Shown piece by piece: positions 16,393 to 25,921 of a stretch of 64,000 nt of DNA. Origin of the DNA: Flavobacterium urocaniciphilum (GTDB taxonomy: Bacteria; Bacteroidota; Bacteroidia; Flavobacteriales; Flavobacteriaceae). The stretch covers positions 222,049 to 286,048 of the forward strand of contig NZ_FOEI01000003.1 of NCBI RefSeq assembly GCF_900110615.1. The letters run 5' to 3'. The notes beneath the pieces are model-generated. The model ran no database searches and was not told where the DNA came from. It saw only the letters and a list, made by a program, of their open reading frames with translations. Made by a program: the position numbers and the translations under genes. Every line of letters begins with the position of its first letter. The first letter of the stretch is position 1.

Positions 16393-18027
16393 TTATTTTT
16401 TTAATATTTTATTGTATTCTGTTGGTGTATTTAAAATTTGTTGCGCTTTAATAACGTCGGCATATTTGGTTGAAACATAATTGTAAAAAGCGTTTCTATA
16501 CCCATAACGCAGAATTAATTCTTGTAATAATAAACGTTTAATTTCTTCTTTATTTTTATCCAATTCTTTGTCTTTCGAACGCTCTATAGCTAATTCCAAT
16601 TGTTTGATTTCAGTTGTAAGCTCCGAATCAATTTTATCCTTTTTTGCAGCGTCTAATAAGTTTTTTAGTGATCGATCGGTATTTGTGTTGATGTCGACCT
16701 TTTCTTTCTTTAAATATGCTTTAAATTCATTATACTCGGCATCTGAAATACTCGAAACACTTTTAGCAGTCGGATTTTTATAATACAGAATATTCGCAAA
16801 TTCAAAAATTGCTTCAGAATTAGCAATACTCGAACCAATGTTGCTGCTTTTCATTTCAGCAATTTCCACATCTGGTAACACACCACCTCCATCGTAAACG
16901 GTTCTTCCACCTTTAGTTTTAAAAGCATTAAATTCTTTTTCAGAAGTTTTAATTGGTTTACCGTTTTCGTCTTTTTTGCTGTAATCTGTCGCCTGAATAC
17001 ATCTTCCCGAAGGTGTGTAATATTTAGAAATCGTTACTTTTACTTGTGTTCCATACGTTAAATTAAACGGACGTTGTACCAATCCTTTACCAAAACTTCT
17101 ATTGCCAACAATCACCGCTCGATCTAAATCTTGTAACGCTCCCGAAACAATTTCTGAAGCAGAAGCACTTTTATCATTTACAATAATGGCTAATGGAATT
17201 TCTGTATCCACAGGTGCATTTTTGGTTTTGTAAATTAAATTATGCGCTTTGTTTTTCGATTTGGTAGTAGTAATAATTTCATCTTTTGGAACGAATAAAT
17301 TACAGATGTTAACCGCTTCATGAAGTAATCCACCAGGATTGTCTCTTAAATCTAAAATAATTTTTGTTGCTCCTTGTTCTTTTAACGATAACAAAGCTTC
17401 TTTAGTTTCTGCTGAAGCTTTTTCATTAAATTTTGAAAGTACTATATATCCCGTATTGTTAGCTAATAATTTATAATACGGAACGGCCTTAATTTCTACT
17501 TCATCAAGTATAATTTGCCCTTTTTTCTCTACTCCTTGACGGAAATAAACAATGTCAATTCTAGTATTTTTTGCGCCTTTTAATAATTGTGAAGCGTCTT
17601 CTTTGAAGTCTTTTAAAACTACATCACCAATTTGTGTGATTACATCACCCGCTTTAAACCCAGCTTTGTCAGCCGGCATGTTTTCATAAACTTCTTTTAA
17701 AATTAACTTATCGTCTTTTCTAGTAATAATAGCTCCTATTCCAGTATATTCACCGGTATTGTTGATTTTAAATTTCAAAACATCTTGTTCATCAAAATAA
17801 ACCGTATACGGATCCAATTCTTTTAACATGCTTTTAATAGCCACATCCATCATGCTACCTGGATTGGTTTCATCCACATAGTTTTGATTGACAACTTTAA
17901 ACATGTTTGTAAAAATTTCAATTTGTTTCGCTAAAGCGAAGAAATCATTTTGAAAACTTACCCCAATAAATACAAATCCAGCAACAATAGTTGGAATTAT
18001 AATTTTCTTTTTGCTGAAAAACTTCAT
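16393..18027 (-). CDS. S41 family C-terminal processing peptidase (CtpA/Prc-like)
   Basis: 544 residues. An N-terminal hydrophobic segment (about 8-26) is a signal or anchor. A PDZ domain (about 90-170) includes TGIGAIITRKDDKL and AGFKAGDVITQIGD. The S41 catalytic domain follows, with Ser-Lys-Gln at about S289 (KSASASEI), K314 and Q318 (SFGKGLVQ). It cuts non-polar C-termini of periplasmic substrates. The C-terminal region is helical and charged. It lies 64 bp downstream of rnpA and directly upstream of the OmpA gene, so one transcript is likely; rnpA next to an S41 peptidase is an arrangement I recall from Bacteroidota. Confidence 0.95.
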   Translation of the reverse strand: MKFFSKKKIIIPTIVAGFVFIGVSFQNDFFALAKQIEIFTNMFKVVNQNYVDETNPGSMMDVAIKSMLKELDPYTVYFDEQDVLKFKINNTGEYTGIGAIITRKDDKLILKEVYENMPADKAGFKAGDVITQIGDVVLKDFKEDASQLLKGAKNTRIDIVYFRQGVEKKGQIILDEVEIKAVPYYKLLANNTGYIVLSKFNEKASAETKEALLSLKEQGATKIILDLRDNPGGLLHEAVNICNLFVPKDEIITTTKSKNKAHNLIYKTKNAPVDTEIPLAIIVNDKSASASEIVSGALQDLDRAVIVGNRSFGKGLVQRPFNLTYGTQVKVTISKYYTPSGRCIQATDYSKKDENGKPIKTSEKEFNAFKTKGGRTVYDGGGVLPDVEIAEMKSSNIGSSIANSEAIFEFANILYYKNPTAKSVSSISDAEYNEFKAYLKKEKVDINTNTDRSLKNLLDAAKKDKIDSELTTEIKQLELAIERSKDKELDKNKEEIKRLLLQELILRYGYRNAFYNYVSTKYADVIKAQQILNTPTEYNKILKK

Positions 18028-18091
18028 AGGTAATTATTTTATTTTATACGAAAATAGTTAAAATCCACAAAAACCAATCCAAAGTTAGCAT

Positions 18092-18466
18092 TTACTTATG
18101 ATTTTCTTTGAATTTTTCGAAAAGTTGAATCGTTTTTTCGTGAATTTCTTGGTAGGTTAATTTGTCTTTTGTTTGATAAAAAAACATAAAAGCGTGAGGT
18201 TGACTTATTTTTTCTTTTAAGATATTTTGATTTAAACGATAGCATTCTCGTAAAACTCTTTTGAAATAATTACGATCAACTGCTTTTTTAAAATATTTTT
18301 TAGAAACCGAAACTCCAAACTGAAACTTTTCTTCTGAAAGATTTTCGTCAATTGGCACATAAACTAAACGTAGAGGATATTGAGAAATTGATTTCCCTTT
18401 TGTAAAAAGAGCATCAATGACTTTTTTGCTTTTTAGTTTTTCGTTTTTTGGGTATATAAATGCCAT
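18092..18466 (-). CDS. rnpA: Ribonuclease P protein component
   Basis: 124 residues. The RNR-type motif DRNYFKRVLRECYRLNQ (about residues 78-94) contacts the RNase P RNA, and the protein aids 5' maturation of tRNA precursors. KLKSKKVIDALFTKGKS and LRLVYVP near the N-terminus fit the family. rpmH is not adjacent, unlike in most bacteria. A -7 box, TACTTTTG, ends five bases before the ATG, so the transcript probably starts at or next to the start codon. The upstream M13 gene is closed off by a terminator. Confidence 0.96.
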   Translation of the reverse strand: MAFIYPKNEKLKSKKVIDALFTKGKSISQYPLRLVYVPIDENLSEEKFQFGVSVSKKYFKKAVDRNYFKRVLRECYRLNQNILKEKISQPHAFMFFYQTKDKLTYQEIHEKTIQLFEKFKENHK

Positions 18467-18470
18467 AGGG

Positions 18471-18478
18471 CAAAAGTA
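18471..18478 (-). promoter_or_regulatory. rnpA -7 box, TACTTTTG
   Basis: The plus strand reads CAAAAGTA. On the minus strand this is TACTTTTG, a match to TAnnTTTG ending five bases from the rnpA ATG. It overlaps the T tract of the terminator of the preceding gene. Confidence 0.6.
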
Positions 18479-18513
18479 TAAAAAAAGCCGTCTCGTTTTT
18501 TATCGGGACGGCT
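18476..18513 (-). terminator. Terminator after the M13 peptidase gene
   Basis: AGCCGTCTCG (18486-18495) pairs with CGGGACGGCT (18504-18513, one G-T pair). On the minus strand it is followed by a run of Ts. Confidence 0.88.
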
Positions 18514-18523
18514 AATTTTATTT

Positions 18524-20602
18524 TTACCAAATTTTGACTCTTTTTTCCGGTGCGATGTACATTCCGTCACCTGGTTTAATATCAAATGCTTTGTAAAAAG
18601 TTTCAATATTTTGAAGCGGTACAAAAGCACGATACATTCCTGGCGAATGCGGATCGGTTTTCACATAATTTTTTAAAGCTTCATCACGCATTTTGCTTCT
18701 CCAAATTGTTCCCCAAGAAATAAAGAAACGTTGTTCTGGAGTAAATCCGTCAATTAATCCTGGATTTCCGTTTTCTTTCAAATAAATTTGTAATCCATCA
18801 TAAGCAGCGTTAATTCCACCTAAATCACCAATATTTTCACCTAAAGTAAATTTACCATCTACAAAAATTCCTGGTAACGGTTGTAAAGCCGAATATTGAT
18901 CTGCTAAAGCACCACCTAATTGAGTAAATTGCTTTAAATCTTCTTCACTCCACCAATTAATTAAATTTCCTTCAGCATTGTATCGAGAACCAGAATCGTC
19001 AAAACCATGAGAAATTTCATGACCAATAACACCACCAATTCCACCATAATTTACTGCTTCATCCGCTCTATAATCATAGAAAGGTGGCTGTAAAATGGCT
19101 GCTGGGAATACAATTTCATTATTTGTTGGATTGTAATACGCATTTACCGTTTGAGGCGACATTCCCCATTCTTCTTTATCAACAGGTTTGTTTAATTTGT
19201 CGATGTTTTTCTTGTAATTCCAAGCACTAATAGCTTTGTTATTTTCGAATAACGTTCCGCCGTTATCTGGACTCACAATTGTTAATTCACTAAAATCTTT
19301 CCATTTATCAGGATATCCAATTTTTATTCTGATTTTATTCAGTTTTGTGATTGCATTTGAACGCGTAGCTGGCGTCATCCATGGCAATTTGTTGATTCTA
19401 TTTTCATACGCTTTGAAAACATTAGTAATCATTGCCGCTGCTTTCGCTTTGGCTTCCGCCGGGAATTTTTTCTCCACGTATAATTTTCCTAATGCTTCCC
19501 CTAAAATTCCGTTAACAGACGCTAATGCTCTTTCTTCAGCCGGACGTTGTTGCATGGTTCCTGTTAAGGTTTTACCATAGAATTCGAAATTTGCTCTTTC
19601 AATTTCTGTTGATAATTCATTCGCGCTTGAACGCAATAAATTCCATTTCATATACGCTTTCCAATCATCTACTTTATTTTCTTTTAGAATTTCGTCTAAT
19701 CGAGAAAGGTATTTTGGTTGTGAAACTACAACAGAATCTAATTGAGGAAGTCCTGCTTTAGCGAAATAATTTTTCCAATTGTTGGTAGTAAATAACTTTT
19801 GTAAATCATTTACCGACATTGGATTATACGTTTTTCTTCTATCTCTACGTTCAGCTCTGTCTAAAGTAGGTTCAGATAATGCGGTTTCAAAAGCTAAAAT
19901 TTTAGTAGCGTTTTTTAAAGCTGTAGCTTCATCATCACCCAAAAAACGTAGCATTTTAGAAACATGAACTACATATTTTTCTCTTTTTTCTTTGTTATCT
20001 GGTTTGTCGGAAACATAATAATCTTTATCCGGTAAGCCAACGCTTCCCGTTCCAACATATACCACGTTTTTATTACTGTTTTTAGCATCTGCATTTACAA
20101 ACGCCCCAAAGAAACCATAACTCGCTTCCGATTTGTTTTCTGCTAACAAATTCATCAAATCCGTTGCGTTTTTTACCGATTCAATTTTGGCTAAATAAGG
20201 TTTTAAAGGTTCAATTCCTTTTTTGTTTCTAGTTACAGTATCTAAAATTGATTTGTATAGATTTACCGCTTTAGCTTGATCTGATTTTGGATCTAAATTT
20301 TTATTTTGAACAGCTTCATTTAAAATTGCCATAACATCATCGTCGGTGTTTTTTCTTAATTCGTCAAAACTGCCCCAACGCGTTCTATCTGCAGGAATTT
20401 CGGTGTTTTTAAGCCAAGTTCCGTTTACATAATTATAAAAATCTTGATTTGGTTTTACCGATTTATCCATGTATTCGGTTTGAATACCATAGCTTTTCTT
20501 TTCAACGGTATTGTTTACAACAGGTGTAGTCGATTTACACGATTGAAATATAGCTGTTAAAATAAAAACAGAGGAAATTCCAGTAATGATATTTTTATTC
20601 AT
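18524..20602 (-). CDS. M13 family zinc metallopeptidase (neprilysin/PepO-like lipoprotein)
   Basis: 692 residues. The lipoprotein signal peptide ends at FQSCKS (Cys about residue 22). The N-terminal M13 domain spans about 48-430. The catalytic domain carries the zinc motif HEISH (528-532), the third ligand Glu in ENIGDLGG (about 589), and the substrate-binding NAYYNP (about 487-492). The full length matches the family's 650-700 residues. It is an oligopeptidase expected in the periplasm or on the outer membrane. It starts five bases after the stop of the T9SS beta-propeller gene, so the two form an operon. Confidence 0.96.
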   Translation of the reverse strand: MNKNIITGISSVFILTAIFQSCKSTTPVVNNTVEKKSYGIQTEYMDKSVKPNQDFYNYVNGTWLKNTEIPADRTRWGSFDELRKNTDDDVMAILNEAVQNKNLDPKSDQAKAVNLYKSILDTVTRNKKGIEPLKPYLAKIESVKNATDLMNLLAENKSEASYGFFGAFVNADAKNSNKNVVYVGTGSVGLPDKDYYVSDKPDNKEKREKYVVHVSKMLRFLGDDEATALKNATKILAFETALSEPTLDRAERRDRRKTYNPMSVNDLQKLFTTNNWKNYFAKAGLPQLDSVVVSQPKYLSRLDEILKENKVDDWKAYMKWNLLRSSANELSTEIERANFEFYGKTLTGTMQQRPAEERALASVNGILGEALGKLYVEKKFPAEAKAKAAAMITNVFKAYENRINKLPWMTPATRSNAITKLNKIRIKIGYPDKWKDFSELTIVSPDNGGTLFENNKAISAWNYKKNIDKLNKPVDKEEWGMSPQTVNAYYNPTNNEIVFPAAILQPPFYDYRADEAVNYGGIGGVIGHEISHGFDDSGSRYNAEGNLINWWSEEDLKQFTQLGGALADQYSALQPLPGIFVDGKFTLGENIGDLGGINAAYDGLQIYLKENGNPGLIDGFTPEQRFFISWGTIWRSKMRDEALKNYVKTDPHSPGMYRAFVPLQNIETFYKAFDIKPGDGMYIAPEKRVKIW

Positions 20603-20607
20603 AGTAT

Positions 20608-23600
20608 TTAGTTTTTAATAATTCTTTTTACGTAATGGTTTGAATCTGTTGATATTTTTACAAAATAAACACCATCTGATGCTTGAGATAAATCTATAGT
20701 TGTATGGTTTTGTAATGAATTGTTTTTAGATAATATAGTTTTACCGGTTAGGTCAAAAACTTCAATTTTATTCGGATTTAAATTTCCAAAAGCAACATTG
20801 AACAATCCATGAGATGGATTTGGAGATACTTCAAACTGATTCATTTCAAAATCATCAGAAGCTAAGGTTCCAGTTATAACAAAATCGTCCACTTTTGCTC
20901 CTAACATAGTAACTGCTTGATCAGTATGGAAAACTATTCTAAAAATTACATTAGTTTCAGAATTTAAGGCATTTAATGGATAATTATAAGTAGTTAAAGT
21001 TGTATTTACACCTGTCCATTGCGCTCCCACACAATTATTACAATCTGTTCCAGAAGTTGTAGGTGTTCTATCACTGTTATACCAACCCGAACCCATTGAG
21101 CCTAATACACTCCAATTTGCTCCAAAATCAGTTGAATATTCTACATATACAATATCCCAATTTAACTCTAAACTATAAGCCAATTTGAAGTTGATTGTTG
21201 GATTGATTACATTACTTAAATTATAACATTGTGAAACCAAATGAGACTTAACAGAATTTGCATAATTTCCAGATAAACTTGTTAAATAAGCGGTGTTACC
21301 TGAAGTTTGTAAAGCATCACCTGTTCTATTTCCTCTTACCCATCCATTTCCATCAGTAACTACTACTAATTCATCTGTTGTATTGGTAAATGGATTGGTA
21401 ACTCCTATCGTGCCTGGATCATTAGCATAAAAAGTTATTGTTCCTTGATTATTATCCAAATATGCATCTCCAGTAGTGGTAACGTTAAAACTTAAATTAT
21501 GTGCTCCTCTTGTTGTTGAAAACGATGGTAAGTCTATTGTTTGATTTTGACCTGCTGCAATATTTCCTGTCCAATTGAATATTAATGGTGTACTGTCAAT
21601 AGTATAATTTATAGCCAATGAAGTAATTGGATTTGAACCACCATTTTTAACAATTATTTGAGGGTTAAAAGTTGAAGCACAATTTAAATTTAAAGTTGGA
21701 TTGTTAATTGAAATAAATTTAACATCCGTTGGAGGTATTTGTATTGGAATATTTGATTGCCAAATACCACGACCGTATGTAGCCGCTATAATTTTAGCAT
21801 CTTCTAAATTAATTTCTAAATCTCTTACTGATACATTCGGTAAATTGGTGTCGAATGGCTGCCAAGTCGTCATCGTATCATCCGTGTAATACACTCCTAA
21901 AGATGTTCCAACATATAAAGGGTTTTCAGTATTTCTACCTTGATGTGCTATACAGTTTTTAGCAATTGCGGGTAATCCTGGAGCAATTGTAGAAAAAGTA
22001 AATCCTCCATCTGTTGATTTAAAAGCATCTCCGCCCGTACCGCTAGTTGTAATGTAAACAATTGTATTATTTGATGAATGAACAGTAACTCCTGTAATAT
22101 TACTTCCCGCATTATAAATGGAATTAAAAGTAATACCTGCATCAGTACTTTTGAATAAATCAGCACCATTTACAACATAGATAATATTATCATCTGTTGG
22201 ATCAATAGCAATATGTTCTAAATTTCCTGTACCCACAGAGTTGGTGTTTTGTATCACCCATGCATTATTAACTAATTTATACAATCCGCTATATCCTGCA
22301 TACATATTGCCTTGGCTATCTCCTTTTAATGGGGTAATCCAATTTCCGCTTATACTTCCAGGAGAACCAATACTTCCTGTAATACTATTTCCACCATTAT
22401 TAGAAATATACAAAGTGCTACCATTTTGAATAAAACCGTAATATAAATTACTATTATTCTGACTAACAGCAGCATCCATACCGTCAGCTCCATGATAATT
22501 TTTCCAAGAAGCATTACTATAAGCGTAACCACCATTGTCTTGTAATCCACCTACCATTTTACTGGCTGATGATTTAGATACTGAAATTCTATAAAATTGA
22601 CTTATTTGTAATCCGGCTGTTAAATCAGTAAAAGAATCTGCATCGTTTTCACTTACATAAATACCTCCATCACTTAAACAATATAATTTACCATTTATAT
22701 ATTGTAAATGATGTATGTCGGCATGTGTATATGCAGCACTTTCTGGACTACTCCAATTGTTTGCTTTTGTAACTGCTGTTCCACCATTTGTAGACCTCCA
22801 AATATTTAAACATCCCGTAAATATCATATCTTTATTAGTTGGTGAAACTGCTAAAGCTAAATCATACCAACTTTGTCCTGATTCTAAAATATCTGTAGTG
22901 GTTTGTGTAGCTGTAAATGAAGTACCACTATTGGTTGAACGATAAATACCATTTAATCCATTTAAAGTTGATGAACTAGAAACACTCAATACATAAACAT
23001 AATTATTATCAGCTGGTGTAACATCTAAAATCATTCTACTGGTTTGAGCAGAAGAAGATAATCCTGAAGTAATATTGGTAAAGGTATCACCTGTATTGGT
23101 TGATTTATAAAATCTGTTATTCGAGGTAGCATAAACAATCGTAGGGTCATTTGGTTTGAAACGAATAGAACCTTGTGAAAAATCACCAGTTTGTTCTACT
23201 GTCCAATTTACACCACCATTTATTGTACGATATAAACCCGCAGAAGTAGCACATAAAATAATTTGATTATTGGTTGGATGCATGATTAAATCTCCAGCAA
23301 AATTACCTGTGCCAGAAAAAGATAAACCTGTAGTATTCCAATTTAAACCACCATCTGTAGTTTTTAAAACCCCAACAGAATAAGTATCAGAAGCATCTTT
23401 GTCTCCTGTTGCAATAAAAATTACGTTTGAATTAGTAGGGTCTATAGCAATTCCAGACACACCAATTTGTGGAAGTTGATCAGATAGAGGTGTCCAAGTT
23501 GAACCACTATTTGTAGATTTCCAAATTCCTCCTGCTGGCGCTCCAACATAAATGATATTTGGATTATTTGGATCAATTGCAACAGCACTTGTTCTACCTT

Positions 23601-23994
23601 GACCAGACGACCAAGAACCTGTATTTGTATGAGTAAATGGTCCAACTGGCTGCCAATTACTTGGCGGCAAAGCCATTATTTCATTTGAATTTTTAGCTTG
23701 TTTTGATAGTTTTTTTTGGGACCAAGCGTTCCAAAGTTGTTGAGGTGTAATTAGAGTACCATCTGGATTCAATTGGTTTTCATAAAAACATTCCCATCTT
23801 TTAAAGGGTTTGTAACCACTTCCTTTTTTGCTTTGATCATGGGTATTCCAATATTCATTGAAATTATTTACATCATTTTGAAAACTGTTATTTCTCGAAT
23901 TTTGATTTGCTTTTTTCCAAGGTGCGTTGTTATTAAATTGGGAAAATCCAATAACAGAAAAAAGCAAAAAGATACTTAAGTAGGTGTTTTTCAT
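20608..23994 (-). CDS. T9SS-exported sortilin/BNR-type beta-propeller protein
   Basis: 1128 residues. A signal peptide ends at IGFSQ (about residue 19). Two or more seven-bladed propellers of VPS10/BNR-type repeats follow (about 105-760), with recurrent STNSGSTWTPL and AIDPTNSNVIFIATG strings. Next comes a CARDB-like beta domain (about 765-880) and a jelly-roll-like domain with a Cys pair (CNNC). The C-terminus (about 1050-1128) is a type A T9SS sorting domain: EVSPNPSHGLFNV ... VYFVKISTD ... KRIIKN. It is thus a secreted or surface-anchored protein. Ligand and activity are unknown; carbohydrate or protease-associated roles are seen for relatives. The -7 box is at 24020-24027. Confidence 0.92.
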   Translation of the reverse strand: MKNTYLSIFLLFSVIGFSQFNNNAPWKKANQNSRNNSFQNDVNNFNEYWNTHDQSKKGSGYKPFKRWECFYENQLNPDGTLITPQQLWNAWSQKKLSKQAKNSNEIMALPPSNWQPVGPFTHTNTGSWSSGQGRTSAVAIDPNNPNIIYVGAPAGGIWKSTNSGSTWTPLSDQLPQIGVSGIAIDPTNSNVIFIATGDKDASDTYSVGVLKTTDGGLNWNTTGLSFSGTGNFAGDLIMHPTNNQIILCATSAGLYRTINGGVNWTVEQTGDFSQGSIRFKPNDPTIVYATSNNRFYKSTNTGDTFTNITSGLSSSAQTSRMILDVTPADNNYVYVLSVSSSSTLNGLNGIYRSTNSGTSFTATQTTTDILESGQSWYDLALAVSPTNKDMIFTGCLNIWRSTNGGTAVTKANNWSSPESAAYTHADIHHLQYINGKLYCLSDGGIYVSENDADSFTDLTAGLQISQFYRISVSKSSASKMVGGLQDNGGYAYSNASWKNYHGADGMDAAVSQNNSNLYYGFIQNGSTLYISNNGGNSITGSIGSPGSISGNWITPLKGDSQGNMYAGYSGLYKLVNNAWVIQNTNSVGTGNLEHIAIDPTDDNIIYVVNGADLFKSTDAGITFNSIYNAGSNITGVTVHSSNNTIVYITTSGTGGDAFKSTDGGFTFSTIAPGLPAIAKNCIAHQGRNTENPLYVGTSLGVYYTDDTMTTWQPFDTNLPNVSVRDLEINLEDAKIIAATYGRGIWQSNIPIQIPPTDVKFISINNPTLNLNCASTFNPQIIVKNGGSNPITSLAINYTIDSTPLIFNWTGNIAAGQNQTIDLPSFSTTRGAHNLSFNVTTTGDAYLDNNQGTITFYANDPGTIGVTNPFTNTTDELVVVTDGNGWVRGNRTGDALQTSGNTAYLTSLSGNYANSVKSHLVSQCYNLSNVINPTINFKLAYSLELNWDIVYVEYSTDFGANWSVLGSMGSGWYNSDRTPTTSGTDCNNCVGAQWTGVNTTLTTYNYPLNALNSETNVIFRIVFHTDQAVTMLGAKVDDFVITGTLASDDFEMNQFEVSPNPSHGLFNVAFGNLNPNKIEVFDLTGKTILSKNNSLQNHTTIDLSQASDGVYFVKISTDSNHYVKRIIKN

Positions 23995-24019
23995 TGTGTT
24001 AGTTATTGTTTTGGTTGAA

Positions 24020-24027
24020 CAAACCTA
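24020..24027 (-). promoter_or_regulatory. -7 box of the T9SS propeller gene
   Basis: The minus strand reads TAGGTTTG (plus CAAACCTA), a match to TAnnTTTG, 25 bases upstream of the ATG at 23994. Confidence 0.55.
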
Positions 24028-24091
24028 ATAAAAAAAAGTGAATTTACTTTTATTAACTGTTAAAAACTTTAATTCTGAATCCTAGATTTTA

Positions 24092-24099
24092 TACTTTTG
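24092..24099 (+). promoter_or_regulatory. -7 box of the Sco gene
   Basis: TACTTTTG, a match to TAnnTTTG, lies 17 bases upstream of the start codon, which gives a leader of about ten bases. No good -33 TTG was seen. Confidence 0.55.
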
Positions 24100-24116
24100 T
24101 AGCTAAAATATTTACC

Positions 24117-24791
24117 ATGTTTAAAAGCAAAAAATTTACAATTTTCTTCGTATGTTTATTAGCGGTAATTTTTTTTTCTATTTATAGTTTAATTAATAGA
24201 AAAAATTTACCAATTATAACACCAAGAGATGTAAATCCGGAATTAGTAGATACTCTTGTTCAACATATTGGTTATAATCATAAAATTGCGCCCTTTTCTT
24301 TTGTGAATCAGAATGGTAAAGTGATTACCAACAAGGATTATGAAGGCAAAATTTATGTAGCCGATTTCTTTTTTACTACTTGTCAAACGATTTGTCCGAA
24401 AATGACCCGAAACATGGCTTGGTTACAAGATAAAATTAAAGACAATCCGAAAGTAAAATTATTGTCACATTCTGTTTTTCCTCATGAAGATACGGTTGAG
24501 GTCTTGAAAAAATACGCAAAAGAACAAGGTGTAATCGATTCAAAATGGAACTTGGTTACGGGTAATCAACAAGATATTTATAAAATTGCCCGTCAATCGT
24601 ATTTGGTTGTAAAAACTGGAAAACCGGAAGAAATGTACGATATGGTTCACACAGAAAACTTCGTTTTAGTCGATCAAAAAGGAAGAATCAGAGGTTTTTA
24701 TAATGGTTTAAATATTGATAAAGAAGTTAAAGGCGAGCAAAACTTAACACAATTATTGGAAGATATTGAATATTTGAGTGAGAAAGATTAG
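24117..24791 (+). CDS. SCO1/SenC family copper-chaperone-like protein
   Basis: 224 residues. One N-terminal membrane anchor (about 7-26) is followed by a periplasmic thioredoxin fold. The copper ligands CxxxC are at C89 and C93 (TTCQTICPKM), and the distal His is H178 (DMVHTENFVLVD). SCO proteins deliver copper to the CuA site of cytochrome oxidase or act as thiol reductases. No oxidase genes are nearby. Its stop overlaps by four bases the stop of the convergent AlbA_2 gene. Confidence 0.95.
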   Translation: MFKSKKFTIFFVCLLAVIFFSIYSLINRKNLPIITPRDVNPELVDTLVQHIGYNHKIAPFSFVNQNGKVITNKDYEGKIYVADFFFTTCQTICPKMTRNMAWLQDKIKDNPKVKLLSHSVFPHEDTVEVLKKYAKEQGVIDSKWNLVTGNQQDIYKIARQSYLVVKTGKPEEMYDMVHTENFVLVDQKGRIRGFYNGLNIDKEVKGEQNLTQLLEDIEYLSEKD

Positions 24792-25918
24792 TTGTATTTC
24801 ATCTTTCTTAAAATTCGTAAACTTTCTTTAAAATAAATGAAAGCCATAGGGTTTTTATACGTTTTTAGTAAATTTTTAGCCTCTATCAATTTGTGTTTGG
24901 CTTCTGTAAATCCATTTAAATAACAGATCATCAAAGTTGGCGATATTGCCAACACTTCTTTCGATTCTACTACAGCATTTTTTTGCAATTTTGAAATCGT
25001 ATTCAATGTCGAATTGTAAATATGATGCAATAATTTTTTATTGAATTGCGGCGGTTCAAATAATAATTCGGTATCCATTTTGTAATAGCCGTTATCAAAA
25101 AAAGTAATGGTAACTTTTTCCAAAGGATAGAAACTAGTTTTGTCATTTAATCCCAATGGCACATATTCTGTAATTGAAAATGTATTTTCATCAAATTCGA
25201 TAATAACATCATCCTGTGCAGAATAAAACAGTTTAATTTGTTCGTTAACCAATTCAATATCAACACGCGAATAAAACGTTTTATCTTTATATTTTCTCGG
25301 AATTCCAGCCCAACACACCACAAAATTTTCCTTAAAAACCTTGTATTCACTTTTAAAATCTTTGTGTCTTTTTGTAATGAAATCCAACACACTATCCAAC
25401 GTGTCTTCAATACTGTTTCTCGAATTGTTTTCTATACTAATTACGGTTTCAACATTAGATTTAGAAACAGGAATTTTTTCTTCAGTAGGCGAGGTGTTAC
25501 TCCCAATCCTAACAAAAGTAGAATTAGCTAAAATAGTATAAATGTTTTTCTTGAAATACGACGTTTTGTTTTTCGGTTTAATCGTAACCAAACCCACCAC
25601 TTTGTCTTTTGCTAAATTTGGAAACGGAATGTTTTCGTAGGATATTTTCGGTGGATTTTCTAAGTAAGCATTGACTAAATTCTGAATGCGACTATCATCA
25701 AAAAAATCGTCACCCACAATTTCATTAGTATCGTCTTCGACTCCAACAACTATATACGAATTGTTAAACGGATTAGAATTAGAAAGTGCACAAATGTGCT
25801 TTAAAAACTTTCCTTTTCCTTCTTTTGTATGTAAATTTAACTGACGCTTTTTATCATAAAAACTGTTCTCATTATTATGAGCCAGTAAGTTTTTTATCAA
25901 AAGCCGTTTATTAATCAT
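24788..25918 (-). CDS. AlbA_2-domain (Schlafen-like) protein
   Basis: 376 residues. The first 140 or so residues match the AlbA_2 putative DNA/RNA-binding domain: KGKFLKHICALSNSNPF, YIVVGVEDDTNEIVGDDFF, and the FVRIGSNTSP end typical of the family. The remaining 230 residues form a mixed alpha/beta domain I do not recognise, ending in a helical, basic tail. No Walker motifs are visible, so the label 'ATP-binding protein' often given to such proteins is not supported. AlbA_2 proteins occur as regulators and in some defence systems; no partner gene is present here. It lies three bases downstream of the aldo/keto reductase. Confidence 0.82.
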   Translation of the reverse strand: MINKRLLIKNLLAHNNENSFYDKKRQLNLHTKEGKGKFLKHICALSNSNPFNNSYIVVGVEDDTNEIVGDDFFDDSRIQNLVNAYLENPPKISYENIPFPNLAKDKVVGLVTIKPKNKTSYFKKNIYTILANSTFVRIGSNTSPTEEKIPVSKSNVETVISIENNSRNSIEDTLDSVLDFITKRHKDFKSEYKVFKENFVVCWAGIPRKYKDKTFYSRVDIELVNEQIKLFYSAQDDVIIEFDENTFSITEYVPLGLNDKTSFYPLEKVTITFFDNGYYKMDTELLFEPPQFNKKLLHHIYNSTLNTISKLQKNAVVESKEVLAISPTLMICYLNGFTEAKHKLIEAKNLLKTYKNPMAFIYFKESLRILRKMKYN

Positions 25919-25921
25919 GGT

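Noticed and set aside
19525..19761. Plus-strand frames opposite the M13 peptidase and T9SS propeller genes
   Set aside because: They are antisense to conserved protein-coding sequence and show no start context or known domains.
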